Shown: one piece after another, positions 17,600 to 26,931 of the stretch
How positions within the stretch are numbered: position 1 is the stretch's first letter
Layout: each line of letters opens with the position of its first letter
Source of the DNA: Ilyomonas sp965219515
GTDB taxonomy: Bacteria > Bacteroidota > Bacteroidia > Chitinophagales > Chitinophagaceae
DNA length: 64,000 nt
Reading direction: 5' to 3'
Assembly: GCA_965219515.1 (NCBI GenBank)
Contig: OZ244776.1
Location: 3,658,001-3,722,000, forward strand
Made by a program: the position numbers and the translations under genes
The notes under the pieces: model-generated
What the model was told of the DNA's origin: nothing
The model's database searches: none
What the model saw: the letters and a program-made list of their open reading frames with translations, nothing else

Positions 17600-18355
17600 T
17601 CACATTCTTTTTATTACCCGAAGTTTATGCGTTCGCTGCCCGGTATTTCTATTGATGATGCCATACGCATCAATCGGATCAATGCGCACGCTTCCCGACG
17701 CATGAACAATTTCTTCCTGATTCAGCAAGATGCCCACGTGTATAATCTTTCCGTCTTCATTATCAAAAAAAGCAAGGTCGCCGCACTGCGTTTCCTGTAA
17801 AAAGCCTATCACTTCTCCCTGTGTAGCCTGCTGATTCGTATCGCGCAGCAAACGTTTGTCAAACAACTTAAATACCTGTTGCGCAAAGCCGCTGCAGTCT
17901 ATCCCGAACGAACTTTTTCCACCCCACAGATACGGTACATTTTCATACAGCAGCGTGGCCATTTTTATGATCTCATCTCTAAAAAAAGAAGCATCAAACA
18001 GCAGCGTTTCATCGTCCGGGTAATGTATCTGATAATTGCCAATACTTCTGTTTTCAAAAACCGGTGTTGCCACCGGCACATACAGTTGCATTCCGTTTAG
18101 CAACACCGCAGCATTTCTTGTAAAAGTAAAGCTCAGCGGTTTCATCAGGGCGATCGTTTCGTCTGTTTCAGCAAGCTGGGCGGTTTGCGCCCAGCCAACA
18201 TAACCGTCATACAAACATCTTACTTTGGCAAAGTCTTTCGTTGCTTCCATTATTTCAGCGGCTTCGCCAAACAAAAGCTGGCTTACCATTTCGCTGCGGT
18301 GAGAAGCTTCGCTTCGCAACGGGCAAACAGCAACAATGCAAACAACAAACGACAT
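17600..18355 (-). CDS. NlpC/P60 family cell-wall endopeptidase
   Basis: 251 residues. Residues 20-65 form an SH3b-like module (LLFGEAAEIMEATKDFAKV, GYVGWAQ), with a second divergent one to about 125. The C40 peptidase domain follows, with Cys154 (GIDCSGF), His206 (IIHVGI) and His218 (VHASG) as the likely catalytic triad. This is the layout of dipeptidyl-peptidase VI type enzymes, which cut the gamma-D-Glu to diamino acid bond of peptide stems. A short N-terminal hydrophobic run may be a signal peptide. Single gene, divergent from the sigma factor. Confidence 0.9.
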   Translation of the reverse strand: MSFVVCIVAVCPLRSEASHRSEMVSQLLFGEAAEIMEATKDFAKVRCLYDGYVGWAQTAQLAETDETIALMKPLSFTFTRNAAVLLNGMQLYVPVATPVFENRSIGNYQIHYPDDETLLFDASFFRDEIIKMATLLYENVPYLWGGKSSFGIDCSGFAQQVFKLFDKRLLRDTNQQATQGEVIGFLQETQCGDLAFFDNEDGKIIHVGILLNQEEIVHASGSVRIDPIDAYGIINRNTGQRTHKLRVIKRM

Positions 18356-18503
18356 AACATTTCTTTTAACTAAAAATTCAAAAATAAAAAAGAAGCAACA
18401 ACATCGTTATCATTCCTGGTGTTTACTTTTATTTTTTACTTCGTAACAATATGGAATTGTACTGCCACTGCATCTTAGCAAATAAAAAAAGCACTTTACA
18501 CAC

Positions 18504-19073
18504 GTGAGCCACCGCAGCGATGCACATATAAGCGATCAGCAATTGTTAGAGCAATGGTATGAAACCCGCGACAATCGCGTGCTGGGTGCATTATTGCAGC
18601 GTTATACGTTGCTTCTGCTTGGTGTTTGCATGAAGTATTTAAAAAACGAAGAAGAAGCCAGAGATGGCGTGCAGCAGGTGTTTTTAAAAGCTGTTTCGGA
18701 ACTGCAGAAATACAGGGTGGAATACTTAAAAAGCTGGCTTTATATGATAGCCCGCAATCACTGTCTGATGAAGCTGCGCAACAATCATATCATTACAAAA
18801 GAAACGGGCGACTGGCTGGCCGAAGAAATAAGTGAAGAAGACAAAGAAGGCATAGATAAAGAAACATTGTTGCGTTATATGGAAGAAGCCATTGAGCAAT
18901 TGAACGCTGAACAGAAAACATGCGTAACTTTATTTTACCTTCATCACAATTCGTACAACGAAATCAGCGCCGCAACAGGGCAAACATTGATGCAGGTAAA
19001 AAGCTGCATACAAAACGGCAAACGAAACCTGAAGCTCCTCATTCATAAAAAGCAGAAAGAACACAATGGATGA
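18504..19073 (+). CDS. ECF sigma factor (sigma-70 family)
   Basis: 189 residues starting at GTG (18504); no ATG is available nearby. Region 2 spans about 25-95 (a YLKNEEEARDGVQQVFLKA -10 recognition helix and KSWLYMIARNHCLMKLR), and region 4 spans about 125-180 (LNAEQKTCVTLFYLHHNSYNEISAATGQ). Its stop overlaps the start of the next gene by 8 nt, and that gene encodes a single-pass membrane protein that looks like its anti-sigma factor. Target promoters are unknown. Confidence 0.92.
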   Translation: MSHRSDAHISDQQLLEQWYETRDNRVLGALLQRYTLLLLGVCMKYLKNEEEARDGVQQVFLKAVSELQKYRVEYLKSWLYMIARNHCLMKLRNNHIITKETGDWLAEEISEEDKEGIDKETLLRYMEEAIEQLNAEQKTCVTLFYLHHNSYNEISAATGQTLMQVKSCIQNGKRNLKLLIHKKQKEHNG

Positions 19074-19422
19074 TATAAACAACATATTATCTTCCGGCGA
19101 AGAGCTTGACGAGCAACTGATGAACTATCTGGAAGGCAACCTTTCGGGCGATGAACAACAGAAAATAGAACAGCAAATTGCGGGAGACGAATTTGTAAAA
19201 GAAGCGATAGAAGGCCTGCAGCAGTTTTCATCAAACACAAAGCTTGATCAGTATGTAAGAAATCTGAATCAGAACCTGCAGCAGCAGCTTGCTATAAAAA
19301 AGAAAAATAAATGGAAGCGCAGTCTGAGCCATCCTTCCTGGATTGTGATGGCAACCATTCTTATTCTGGTGCTTTGCGTATTGGCATACTTCGTAATTAT
19401 GTTTGTAAAAAATCATTCGTAA
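19066..19422 (+). CDS. Probable anti-sigma factor, single-pass membrane protein
   Basis: 118 residues. Residues 1-55 resemble the short cytoplasmic helical bundle of Bacteroidota anti-sigma factors (LDEQLMNYLEGNLSGDEQ, then QQIAGDEFVKEAIEGL). Residues 88-112 form one transmembrane helix, with only about 6 residues outside. Overlap of 8 nt with the ECF sigma gene implies translational coupling. The near absence of a periplasmic sensor domain is notable: if it is an anti-sigma factor, its signal must come through the membrane segment or a partner. Function is inferred from context. Confidence 0.65.
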   Translation: MDDINNILSSGEELDEQLMNYLEGNLSGDEQQKIEQQIAGDEFVKEAIEGLQQFSSNTKLDQYVRNLNQNLQQQLAIKKKNKWKRSLSHPSWIVMATILILVLCVLAYFVIMFVKNHS

Positions 19423-19490
19423 CGGCAATTTCTATTTCTCTTCGTACAACGTTTCTTCCACTTGGCCAACTATCTTAGCTTCGCGGCATT

Positions 19491-20858
19491 ATGGCTGCCG
19501 CACGCACTACCGCTTTACAATTACAGGTTTCTACGGGTTACCGGCATATCCTGAACCTTGCTTTTCCTATTGCCGCTTCGCTGGTGGTGCCGCAACTTAA
19601 TTTTATCATCAATAATATTTTCATCGGCAATTTTTTACAGGCAGAATATCTTGGTATTGCCGCCATCACCGGTGTATATTATCTCATTTTCGCCTGCATT
19701 GGTCTGGGTTTTAACAACGCCCTGCAGGCATTGATTTCGCGCCGCGCGGGAGAAAACCGGCTGTCTGCCATCGGCAGCTTGTTTCAGAATGCGGTTGTTG
19801 TTTCTACCGCCATCAGCGTTGTTTGCATCGCGGTTACTTATCTTGCCGCGCCGCCGTTGTTTCATCTTGTTTTACATAAACCAGAACATGCAGCTATTGC
19901 TATCCGTTTTTTATACGTCCGCATCTGGGGACTGCCGTTTTTGTATTTGTATCAGATGCGCAATGCGATATTGGTTGGCACCAACAACAGCCGGCTTCTT
20001 ATCATCGGTACGCTTGCCGAAACGCTTACCAATATTTTTTTCGATTACACTTTGTTAAGCGGCGCGCTTGGTTTTCCAAACTTAGGGTTTATCGGCGCCG
20101 CCATCTCATCAGTTTTGGCCGAAATGGCGGGCTTGTTGGCGATATTCGGTATCATGCACTTGCAGGGACTTAGCAGCCGTTTGTTTTTATTTAAAAATAT
20201 CAGGATAAGCGCAGACGAAATCAGGCTGATACTTGCACAATCGCTACCGCTTATTCTGCAATTCGCCATCAGCCTGGCAAGCTGGGAACTGTATTATATT
20301 CTGATAGAGCGCAATGGTACCATTACTGATTTAGCTATTTCCAATGCCATGCGCAACGTGTTTGGATTATTTGGCTGTTTCGGCTGGTCGCTGGCAGCGA
20401 CCAGCAACGCAATGGTAAGCAACGTAATTGGTCAGAACAGAAACGACGAAGTGATTCCGCTTATCAAAAGAATTGCAACCATCGGCATTTCTGTTGGCGT
20501 TGTGTTTTGTCTGCTGCTTAATCTGCTGCCCACGCTGTTTCTTTCCATATACGGGCAAAGCAGCCGGTTTGTTCAGGAAGGCATTCCGGTGCTGCGCGTT
20601 GTATCGCTGGTTGTTGTTATGCAGCCTGCCGCCGTCATCTGGCTAAACGCGGTGGTTGGCACCGGAAACAACAGGAAGAATTTGTATACCGAATTGATGG
20701 CGATTTCCATTTATACAGTATATGTTTTTTTGGTGATGGAAGTGCTTCATCTGTCTATCATCATTGGCTGGATGTCGGAATGGATTTATTGGATATGCAT
20801 TTTTACGCCCTCGTTTTTGTATATGAAAAGCGGGAAATGGAAAGGAAAAATAATTTGA
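19491..20858 (+). CDS. MATE family efflux transporter
   Basis: 455 residues with about 12 hydrophobic helices and the two-fold MATE repeat: the N-half begins ILNLAFPIAASLVVPQ, and the C-half begins LILAQSLPLILQFAISL. The motif of the NorM/DinF class is visible in the loop regions (NALQALISRRAGEN; SNVIGQNRNDEV). It should export cationic drugs or metabolites by H+ or Na+ antiport; substrate unknown. It is 68 bp behind the anti-sigma gene and may be co-transcribed. Confidence 0.93.
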   Translation: MAAARTTALQLQVSTGYRHILNLAFPIAASLVVPQLNFIINNIFIGNFLQAEYLGIAAITGVYYLIFACIGLGFNNALQALISRRAGENRLSAIGSLFQNAVVVSTAISVVCIAVTYLAAPPLFHLVLHKPEHAAIAIRFLYVRIWGLPFLYLYQMRNAILVGTNNSRLLIIGTLAETLTNIFFDYTLLSGALGFPNLGFIGAAISSVLAEMAGLLAIFGIMHLQGLSSRLFLFKNIRISADEIRLILAQSLPLILQFAISLASWELYYILIERNGTITDLAISNAMRNVFGLFGCFGWSLAATSNAMVSNVIGQNRNDEVIPLIKRIATIGISVGVVFCLLLNLLPTLFLSIYGQSSRFVQEGIPVLRVVSLVVVMQPAAVIWLNAVVGTGNNRKNLYTELMAISIYTVYVFLVMEVLHLSIIIGWMSEWIYWICIFTPSFLYMKSGKWKGKII

Positions 20859-20962
20859 TGATGTGAAGAAAACGGCATTAGTAAATTAATTTACAAACGA
20901 TTAAAAATTGTGTTTTTTTTACTCGGGTAATATTTTTAGGCCGGTATATCAATCCAATAAAA

Positions 20963-20992
20963 AAGAGGCTGTCAACTATGCAACAGCCTCTT
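20963..20992. terminator. Hairpin terminator between convergent genes
   Basis: A 10-bp stem AAGAGGCTGT/ACAGCCTCTT with a 10-base loop and A/T-rich flanks, between MATE and the small minus-strand ORF. It can serve either side. Confidence 0.7.
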
Positions 20993-21016
20993 ACCTTATA
21001 GTTTATAACCCGAAAT

Positions 21017-21232
21017 TTATACAATTGTACTTCTTCTTGATAACATCGCTCTGTTCGACAGATTTTGTGTTTTTCTGCTGCGCTGAATATTCCACAAATC
21101 AGCTATGCCAAACGATTTATCATGCGTGGAAATGAAATTGATGCCGGCAACGGTTTCTTTTATTTCAGTTGTCAGATTTCTGAGTTCCTGTGCATCCATA
21201 TTGATGACAGTTCCTGTAATGTTGCTGTTCAT
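21017..21232 (-). CDS. Small conserved hypothetical protein
   Basis: 71 residues from MNSNITGTV (an upstream ATG at 21262 is possible). The second half, FGIADLWNIQRSRKTQNLSNRAMLSRRSTIV, is of a type I recognise from short Sphingobacteriia/Chitinophagia proteins: an acidic N-terminal part followed by an ADLWNIQR motif and a basic tail. No enzymatic motif. A terminator follows. Confidence that it is real rests on that motif; function unknown. Confidence 0.6.
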   Translation of the reverse strand: MNSNITGTVINMDAQELRNLTTEIKETVAGINFISTHDKSFGIADLWNIQRSRKTQNLSNRAMLSRRSTIV

Positions 21233-21526
21233 ACATTTTGTTTTTAAATGTTTACAAATCACAGCAAGCCAACGTTAATTGTTAAATGCAATTGTATCCT
21301 GAATCTCTGCAGAAGATGAAGAAAGGGTTATTTGCAGTGTACCGCGGAGTAACTTTTTTATCCTTTTTTTCGAATTGCAATGCAAATGTATAAACGATTA
21401 AACAGACTGCAAAATCCAAGTTGTTTAATCGGTTAAACAAAAAGGATGAACGGTAAGAAAATTGGCAAATGGTACGATAAATGTTGCTTCCCGAGAGCTA
21501 AATGGCACAAATTAAATTAACAAATA

Positions 21527-21678
21527 AATGAAGATTGCTGTTCATGCGGTGACAGCACGGTAACGGGCTTTACACTTTTGCTTACATTAAAAAACGGCAC
21601 ACAGATTTTATTCGATTGCGGTATTTTCAGGGTTTGCCTGCACAAACTACCCGATTTTACAGAAGTTGCCGGTGTGTA
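21527..21678 (+). pseudogene. Remnant of an MBL-fold metallohydrolase (N-terminus only)
   Basis: Starting at ATG 21527, MKIAVHA, then after a frameshift TVTGFTLLLTLKNGTQILFD and CGIF, which match the first about 30 residues of RNA-specificity-domain MBL proteins (typically MKI-x-FHGAA-x-TVTG...LLDCG-x-FQG). A missing T at the FQG position shifts the frame again and the rest of the gene is absent. It ends about 90 bp before tRNA-Glu, so the loss is probably linked to insertion or deletion at the tRNA site. Confidence 0.6.
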
Positions 21679-21720
21679 ACACTTGTTTATCAAACTTTAA
21701 GGTTGCGGCTGTTAAAATAA

Positions 21721-21752
21721 TTTGCCTCTTTAGCTGCGGGCTATTACTTTTG
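21721..21752 (+). promoter_or_regulatory. Promoter of tRNA-Glu
   Basis: TTTG (21721-21724) and TACTTTTG (21745-21752) with a 20-base spacer, the Bacteroidota consensus, ending 17 bases before the tRNA. Confidence 0.7.
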
Positions 21753-21769
21753 CACTCCCAATAAAAAAC

Positions 21770-21844
21770 GGAGCGTTGGTCAAGGGGTTAAGACACCTCC
21801 CTTTCACGGAGGAATCACGGGTTCGATTCCCGTACGCTCTACCA
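21770..21844 (+). tRNA. tRNA-Glu (anticodon TTC)
   Basis: A full cloverleaf: acceptor GGAGCGT/ACGCTCT (first pair is G-U), D arm with GGGGTTAAGAC, anticodon arm CCTCC-CTTTCAC-GGAGG with TTC at the anticodon, T arm GGGTTCGATTCCC, and an encoded CCA (21842-21844). The recombinase remnant begins directly behind it, so this gene is the likely attachment site of the island. Confidence 0.95.
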
Positions 21845-23368
21845 AACGGGAAAGAAAGCTTTCAGGCTTCTCTTTCCCGTTTTTTAGTTTGCATAAATCC
21901 CTATTAATCATATAAATTAAGGAAATAACTTCATTTGTAATGGTGGTTCGATATTGCGTTCCGTCAAAACAGATTTTTTCTATGAATATCGAACCAATAA
22001 TCTTTCTTTTGACCTCTACATTAGAACTGATGTATACATGATCCAGTTTGGTCAACACGCCTGTTGCTGAATCCAGCAACTTATCAATATTCACCCTGCT
22101 CTTTGCTGTTCCAGATTATCGGCTAAATTGGCTTCCAGTTTTCGCAATTTCTCTTCCCCTCTGTCTTAATCCTCTTATAATCTGAACCATCAATATCACC
22201 TGTAAGCAATAGTTCTCTTCCTTTTGTTATTCGTTCTTCCACCCGTTTTATTTCTTCAGTAATTTTTTTATTATTATCATAGCTGATGATGTGCCTCCGC
22301 CTATAAGTGTCTTTTAAGATTTTGTTGAAAAGAGGAACGACAGCGGGTTGCATGACGAACTGTTTTAATTCGCTAACAAAGCAATCATTGACGAGATCAG
22401 CTTTAAACCTGCAACCGCATACAGCAATACAATGATAATAATAGTGAACTCGGTTGCGACCTTTGGAGCCACTGCCAGTCAGCATCCGATTACACTTTGG
22501 GCACACCAAAAATCCTCTTAAAGGGAAATTTTCGTAAGACGTCAGTTTTGTATTTGGACGACTTTTCCTTTTATTCCCGTCGAGAACGTCCTGCACATCG
22601 TAAAACATTTTTTCGCTTATCAGAGGTTCATGAAGACCCTCTACAATTTGGCATTCTTCATCCTTTAATTTGGGTATGAATATCTTTCCGCAATAGACCG
22701 CATTCCCAATCAGTCTACAAAAATTGCTTCTGGAACATTTTAGACCTTTTCGGTTCATCAGTTTTCTGATGTGATCTGCTGCCAAGGCTCCTTCATCCAG
22801 CATTAAAAATGCATTTTGTATAACGGGTGCATATATCTCATGAGGAACAATGATTTTTTTCCCTTTTTCATCCGTGACATTTTTATAACCTAATGGTGCC
22901 GTTGATACCCAACGACCTTCTTTTCTGGCACGGCGCATTCCCTACAAGATATTGAGTGATCGCCTGTCATTCTCTACTTCAGGAGCTGCGGGATAGAAAG
23001 CAAGCATTATTTTGTTTTCGGGAACCGTCAAGTCTAATGGTTGTTCGACCGCTTGTGGTTCAGCACCTAGTGCTCAATCAGCATATTTATCATTGAATAA
23101 GCATCACCGGCATTGCGACTAAAGCGATCCCATTTTGTAAACAAAACAAAATCAGATTGAAATTTGTGTTTTCGGATATAACTCAATAATTGTGTCCACT
23201 TGGGTCGGGAAATGTTTTTGCCGAATGGTCTTCAAAGATCACCTGTCTGATTTGAATTCCATTTAAGTCACAATATCTTTTTAATCTCTCCTCTTGGTCG
23301 CGTTGTGAATACCCTTTGTCGGCCTGCTCATCTGTACTCACCCGAATATATAAATCAGCTGTTTTCAT
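21804..23368 (-). pseudogene. Large serine recombinase, multiply disrupted
   Basis: Fragments of one resolvase/recombinase on the minus strand. The catalytic N-terminus (23368-23183) has LYIRVSTDEQADKGYSQRDQ with the nucleophile Ser. After a shift, DFVLFTKWDRFSRNAGDAY; after another, EQPLDLTVPENKIML with an in-frame stop near 22939. The recombinase domain (GRWVSTAPLGYKN), a zinc ribbon (CPKCNRML ... CGCRFKADLVND) and the coiled coil follow (22938-22123). A C-terminal piece (22094-21804) continues with KRKIIGSIFIEKICFDG and runs antisense through the tRNA. At least four lesions make it inactive. In life it would have integrated a conjugative element or phage. Confidence 0.85.
21844..21887 (+). 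terminator. Terminator after tRNA-Glu
   Basis: A long inverted repeat (AACGGGAAAGAAAGC with GCTTCTCTTTCCCGTT, one bulge) followed by six T, immediately after the CCA. Confidence 0.8.
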
Positions 23369-23420
23369 ACATCATCAGATTATTAAAAATTCTTTTTTTC
23401 TTGTATTAAAATACTGAAAT

Positions 23421-23579
23421 TCAGAGACTCAACATACCATTTGATATAATGATTTCTGTTAGCTTAAGCAAAAATTTGAGGATTAATTCCGCTTGATATT
23501 TGTTTATCTTTAACCCACTTTGTTCAAGCATTTTTTGAACTTCTTCAACCGACATCTCCTGTCTCTCTAAATTAGCCAT
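23421..23579 (-). CDS. Small ORF typical of conjugative elements
   Basis: 52 residues: MANLERQEMSVEEVQKMLEQ, then SGLKINKYQAELILKF and LLKLTEIII. The pattern (V-x-x-VQ-x-x-L-x-x-x-G then a helix ending LxxLxxI) is that of short proteins commonly encoded just upstream of serine recombinases in Bacteroidota mobile elements. The frame is intact and starts with ATG. Function unknown; a role next to the recombinase is inferred from location only. Confidence 0.5.
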   Translation of the reverse strand: MANLERQEMSVEEVQKMLEQSGLKINKYQAELILKFLLKLTEIIISNGMLSL

Positions 23580-23803
23580 TTCCTAATTTTTCTAACTTAT
23601 CCCAATTTGTTTCTACCTGCCAAATCCATAGGTGTCTTAAGTATTACCGTGCGAACAGTGTCATGTTGTTTAAATAATATTGTTTTGATTACAGTTTAAA
23701 GTCGATTGAATTTTGCATTGGCTGATTCTGAACTGCATTTTATTTATGCCCTTAGATTGAATTTTGCATCAACCTACGTCCATGTGCTACTGTTATTTGT
23801 GCT
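23580..23803. other. Intergenic gap with a direct repeat
   Basis: About 220 bp with no gene. GATTGAATTTTGCAT occurs twice, near 23705 and 23756. Such short direct repeats could be deletion scars or binding sites; I cannot tell. Confidence 0.35.
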
Positions 23804-24085
23804 TCACACAGTAAAAATCAAGCTCCCCAAGAAATGATTATCGGAAGGAATATACCTGATATAACCGTACTGATGCAATTCCCAAATAATTTTATTGAAT
23901 GTAGCCGAACCTGAAATCTTTGCTAAAGGCATCAATTCCTTACTAAAAACGCATATTGGATTTGGCTCCTTTCTTTCTTCCGCATAATGCAGGACGGCAA
24001 TGAACAGACTGATGTGCGAAGGACCAATCCGCCCATCATTGCGCGCCTCACTCAAAAAATGATTCAACTCTTTGCTATATAACAT
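23804..24085 (-). CDS. Conjugative-element-associated small protein
   Basis: 93 residues. Layout: an N-terminal helix, HISLFIAVLHYAEERKEPNP, then ISGSATFNKIIWELHQYGYI and RYIPSDNHFLGSLI. This looks like a winged-helix fold and matches, by pattern, small proteins encoded in Bacteroidota conjugative transposons (LxxLSKIxSxxTYHKCIxELxxxGYIxYxPSxNPFxGS). The frame is intact. A DNA-binding role is inferred only from the fold-like pattern. Confidence 0.55.
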   Translation of the reverse strand: MLYSKELNHFLSEARNDGRIGPSHISLFIAVLHYAEERKEPNPICVFSKELMPLAKISGSATFNKIIWELHQYGYIRYIPSDNHFLGSLIFTV

Positions 24086-24108
24086 TTCCTTTCTGCTTTG
24101 ATCTTACA

Positions 24109-25239
24109 CTATGCTTTCTGTTTCCGGCTTTTTTTCGGAGCAGGCTTCTCTGTCTTCTGTTGTTCTGTCTTACCAATTTTGGCGTCCTGCTTAACATTTT
24201 GTGTGGGCTTTTGTTCTTGTTTAATGGCTTGCTCCTCTTTTTGAAACATCTCTCGCAACGATGCTTTTTGACCGGAAGTATTATAGGCAGTAAGTGTTTT
24301 ATATTCAGGATTCGTAGTAATAAACAGCCTTTCTTCTTTATCCCTGACCTGGAACGTCGCAGCCTAAAGATTACCTCTCTCAATGGACGAGACCAACTGC
24401 TTCTTGCTTTGTTCATCGCTCAGTTCTTTAATGAGATATTTGGCTAACACTTTTTCCAAATCATAACCGTAATTCTGATGGAATTGCTTCATTTGATAAT
24501 TGCCGTTCGCGGTTGTATTCTTAAAATCCAATTGTACCCAAGCGCCGTATTTTTCATTCTTTTTATTTGTAAGTGTTTTGTGCACAGCACGACCTGCCAG
24601 CAGATTATATCCTTCTTTAAGAGTTATAGAGCTGCCTTTATTAATATAAAACATTTGCGTGGCATTCACATCCTGCTTGTCATTGTTTAATTGCACTTGG
24701 TAGCGATTAAAGAAATACATGTTGGAGTCATTTCCCTTTTTGAAATGTAAGGTTGCCACCGCCGTATCCTTTCCGATCTCCAATTCGTAATCTGCGGTGT
24801 TACCGGTTTCTTTATGCTTTAATTTAGATTTACGGGTACTTCCTAAGCTCAACGATGCTATGGCGGGCCTTTTACCTATTTGAGGGAAATCATCTGAGTG
24901 CCAGCCGATACAATCTTTACCAGTAAGGTATCAGTTGCCCACTGAAAAACTGAACGTAAAGCCACTCAATTTATGAATACGATTGCGTGCTTCGAGCAGG
25001 AAATCCGGCCATGGCTCGGCTTTAATTATTTCTCCCCGGTATGTATATTTAAGGTTTTCACCAAACAGCGATTCTTCACGGGGTACAGGAATTTTCTTTC
25101 CATACATATTGATTTCTCCTCTCGTCCAGACAAGACTTTGAGAGTTCAAAAACCAATCATTTATTTCTGTCGGAAATAAAAAATTTGGATAAAAAGCAAC
25201 CGGTATATCAGTAATTTGTTTTGAAGTTTTCATTTTCAT
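24109..25239 (-). pseudogene. AlkB (N-terminal part) fused in frame to a conjugative-element protein, two stop codons
   Basis: One continuous minus-strand frame. Residues 1 to about 145 (25239-24804) are AlkB-like: PREESLFGENLKYTYRG, then GKDCIGWHSDDFPQIG with the HxD iron ligands and IASLSLGSTRK. The second iron His and the C-terminal Arg motif of AlkB are missing. From about 24803 the frame reads a different protein (ADYELEIGKDTAVATLHF, LLAGRAVHKTLTNKKNEKYG, HQNYGYDLEKVLAKYLIKEL), resembling DUF3945-type proteins of conjugative transposons. TGA at 24931-24933 sits where AlkB proteins have an aromatic residue, often Trp. TAG at 24364-24366 sits in GNL-stop-AATF, probably a former Gln. Confidence 0.75.
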
Positions 25240-25350
25240 TTTTTCATTTTTAAAAATTGAAATTTTAAGTTGAATGATAGTTACAAAGAAAACTTATACC
25301 TGTCACATTTTCTTATTCTGCTTCAACTACCCGCAATCGCCTTAGCACAA

Positions 25351-26929
25351 TTAGTGTGCGGCACTAACCTCTACTTTTTCGCCTTTTTTAATTTTTGCAA
25401 AAAATACAATTGATAATATGCATAGACATATTAGGCCGATTAATAAAAACCCTTCTGAATAACTGATGACTGCTGATTGAAAAGACACTGCACCTTCCAT
25501 AGCGCCTGCTGCCATCTGCTGTGCTACAACTAAAGATTTCCCCCCGCTTTGAAAGCCTTTTACAAGGTTCAAAAATCTTTCATTGGATTCGGAATTATAC
25601 AGGGATATGTTGCCGATTAAATCCCCCTCTGTGTATTGCAAACCGCCGGGTAACAAATGTGTTGGTAACAGCGATACCAATTGCGCCATCCAATAAACGC
25701 AGCATATTGGAAATGCCGGATGCCTGTGCAATTTGATTGCCTTTTAAACCTGATAATGTAAGGCCAGCCACCGGCACGAATATGAAGCCAAATACGAAAC
25801 CTCTTATCATCTGCGGCCAGAACCAATTCCATTTACCGGATGTAGGCGTTGCCTGAAAATAAGTGATAACTTCATAGCCTATTACAGCCGTAAAACCAAC
25901 AAACACCAATAGTTTTGGGCTTACACCTTTCTGCATAAGAGCGCCTGTTACTCCCATCAATATACCAGTTAAAAAAGAACTGGGTAATATTAATAAGCCC
26001 GTTCTTGTTGCATTCCATCCTAAAAAGCTTTGTACAAATACCGGGTATAAAAAAACCGACACATAGATAGCCATTCCAAAAGCTACACTTAAAGCAGCTC
26101 CTACAATTACATTCCTGTTTTTTAAAACTCTTAAATCAACTACCGGGTTTTTTATTTTCAATTCACGGATTATGAAAGCACCTATGCCAGCTACTGCTGC
26201 AACAGACAATCCAACAATAAGATTACTGCTGAACCAGTCTTTTCTTTCTCCTTCTTCCAACACTGTTTGTAAAGCCCCAACACCAATTATTAAAAAGACA
26301 ATGCTCAGGTAATCAATCTTTCCTTCCAATTTGGTTTTGGTACCTTTTACATATTTCCAGGATAAATAAGTAGCGATAATTCCAATTGGAATGTTTACAT
26401 AAAATATCCATCCCCAGGAAAAATTGTCTATTAAGTAACCGCCTAATACAGGACCTAATGTTGGACCCATTACAATGCCTGCCCCAAATATGCCGTTGGC
26501 TTTATCTACTTCTTCAGGCGGAAATGTTTCTACTAAAATAGTTTGTGCAGTGGCTAACAGAGCGCCGCCACCAATGCCCTGTATCACCCGCCAGAAAACC
26601 AGCATCCATATTGAACCTGAAGAACCGAATAAGAAAGATGCTGCAGTAAATAAAATCACAGATCCTGTGAAATAAATTTCTCTACCGAATATATTGTTTA
26701 AAAATCATGTTAAAGGAATGATGATAATATTTGAAATAGCATACGCTGTAATCACCCAGGCTGTTTCTTCTATGGTAGCGCCAAGATTACCTGCAATTTG
26801 CCTGGTGGCTACATTTACAATGGATGTATCAATCAATTCCATGATAGCACAGGTAATAACTGTAATAGTGATGAGCCATTTTCTTACGCCCACTTCATGA
26901 GTGGCTTGTTGCGGAATAGTCGTGTCCAT
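25351..26929 (-). pseudogene. DHA2-type multidrug MFS transporter (EmrB-like), broken
   Basis: A 14-helix EmrB/QacA protein. The N-terminus (26929-26708) has ITCAIMELIDTSIVNVA and GATIEETAWVITAYAIS. TGA at 26705-26707 interrupts IPLT-stop-FLNNIFGREIYF in the same frame. The body (to about 25620) contains GIGGGALLATAQTILVETFP and GPTLGPVLGGYLIDNFSWGW. One indel near 25620 then moves the end to another frame (ISLYNSESNERFLNLVKGF to 25351). It lies 3 bp after the EmrA-like gene. Both neighbours in the pump are intact, so the complex has lost its engine. Confidence 0.85.
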
Positions 26930-26931
26930 GC

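Noticed and set aside
21804..22094. Independent minus-strand gene overlapping tRNA-Glu
   Set aside because: It is the C-terminal piece of the disrupted recombinase; its last codons are only antisense tRNA sequence.
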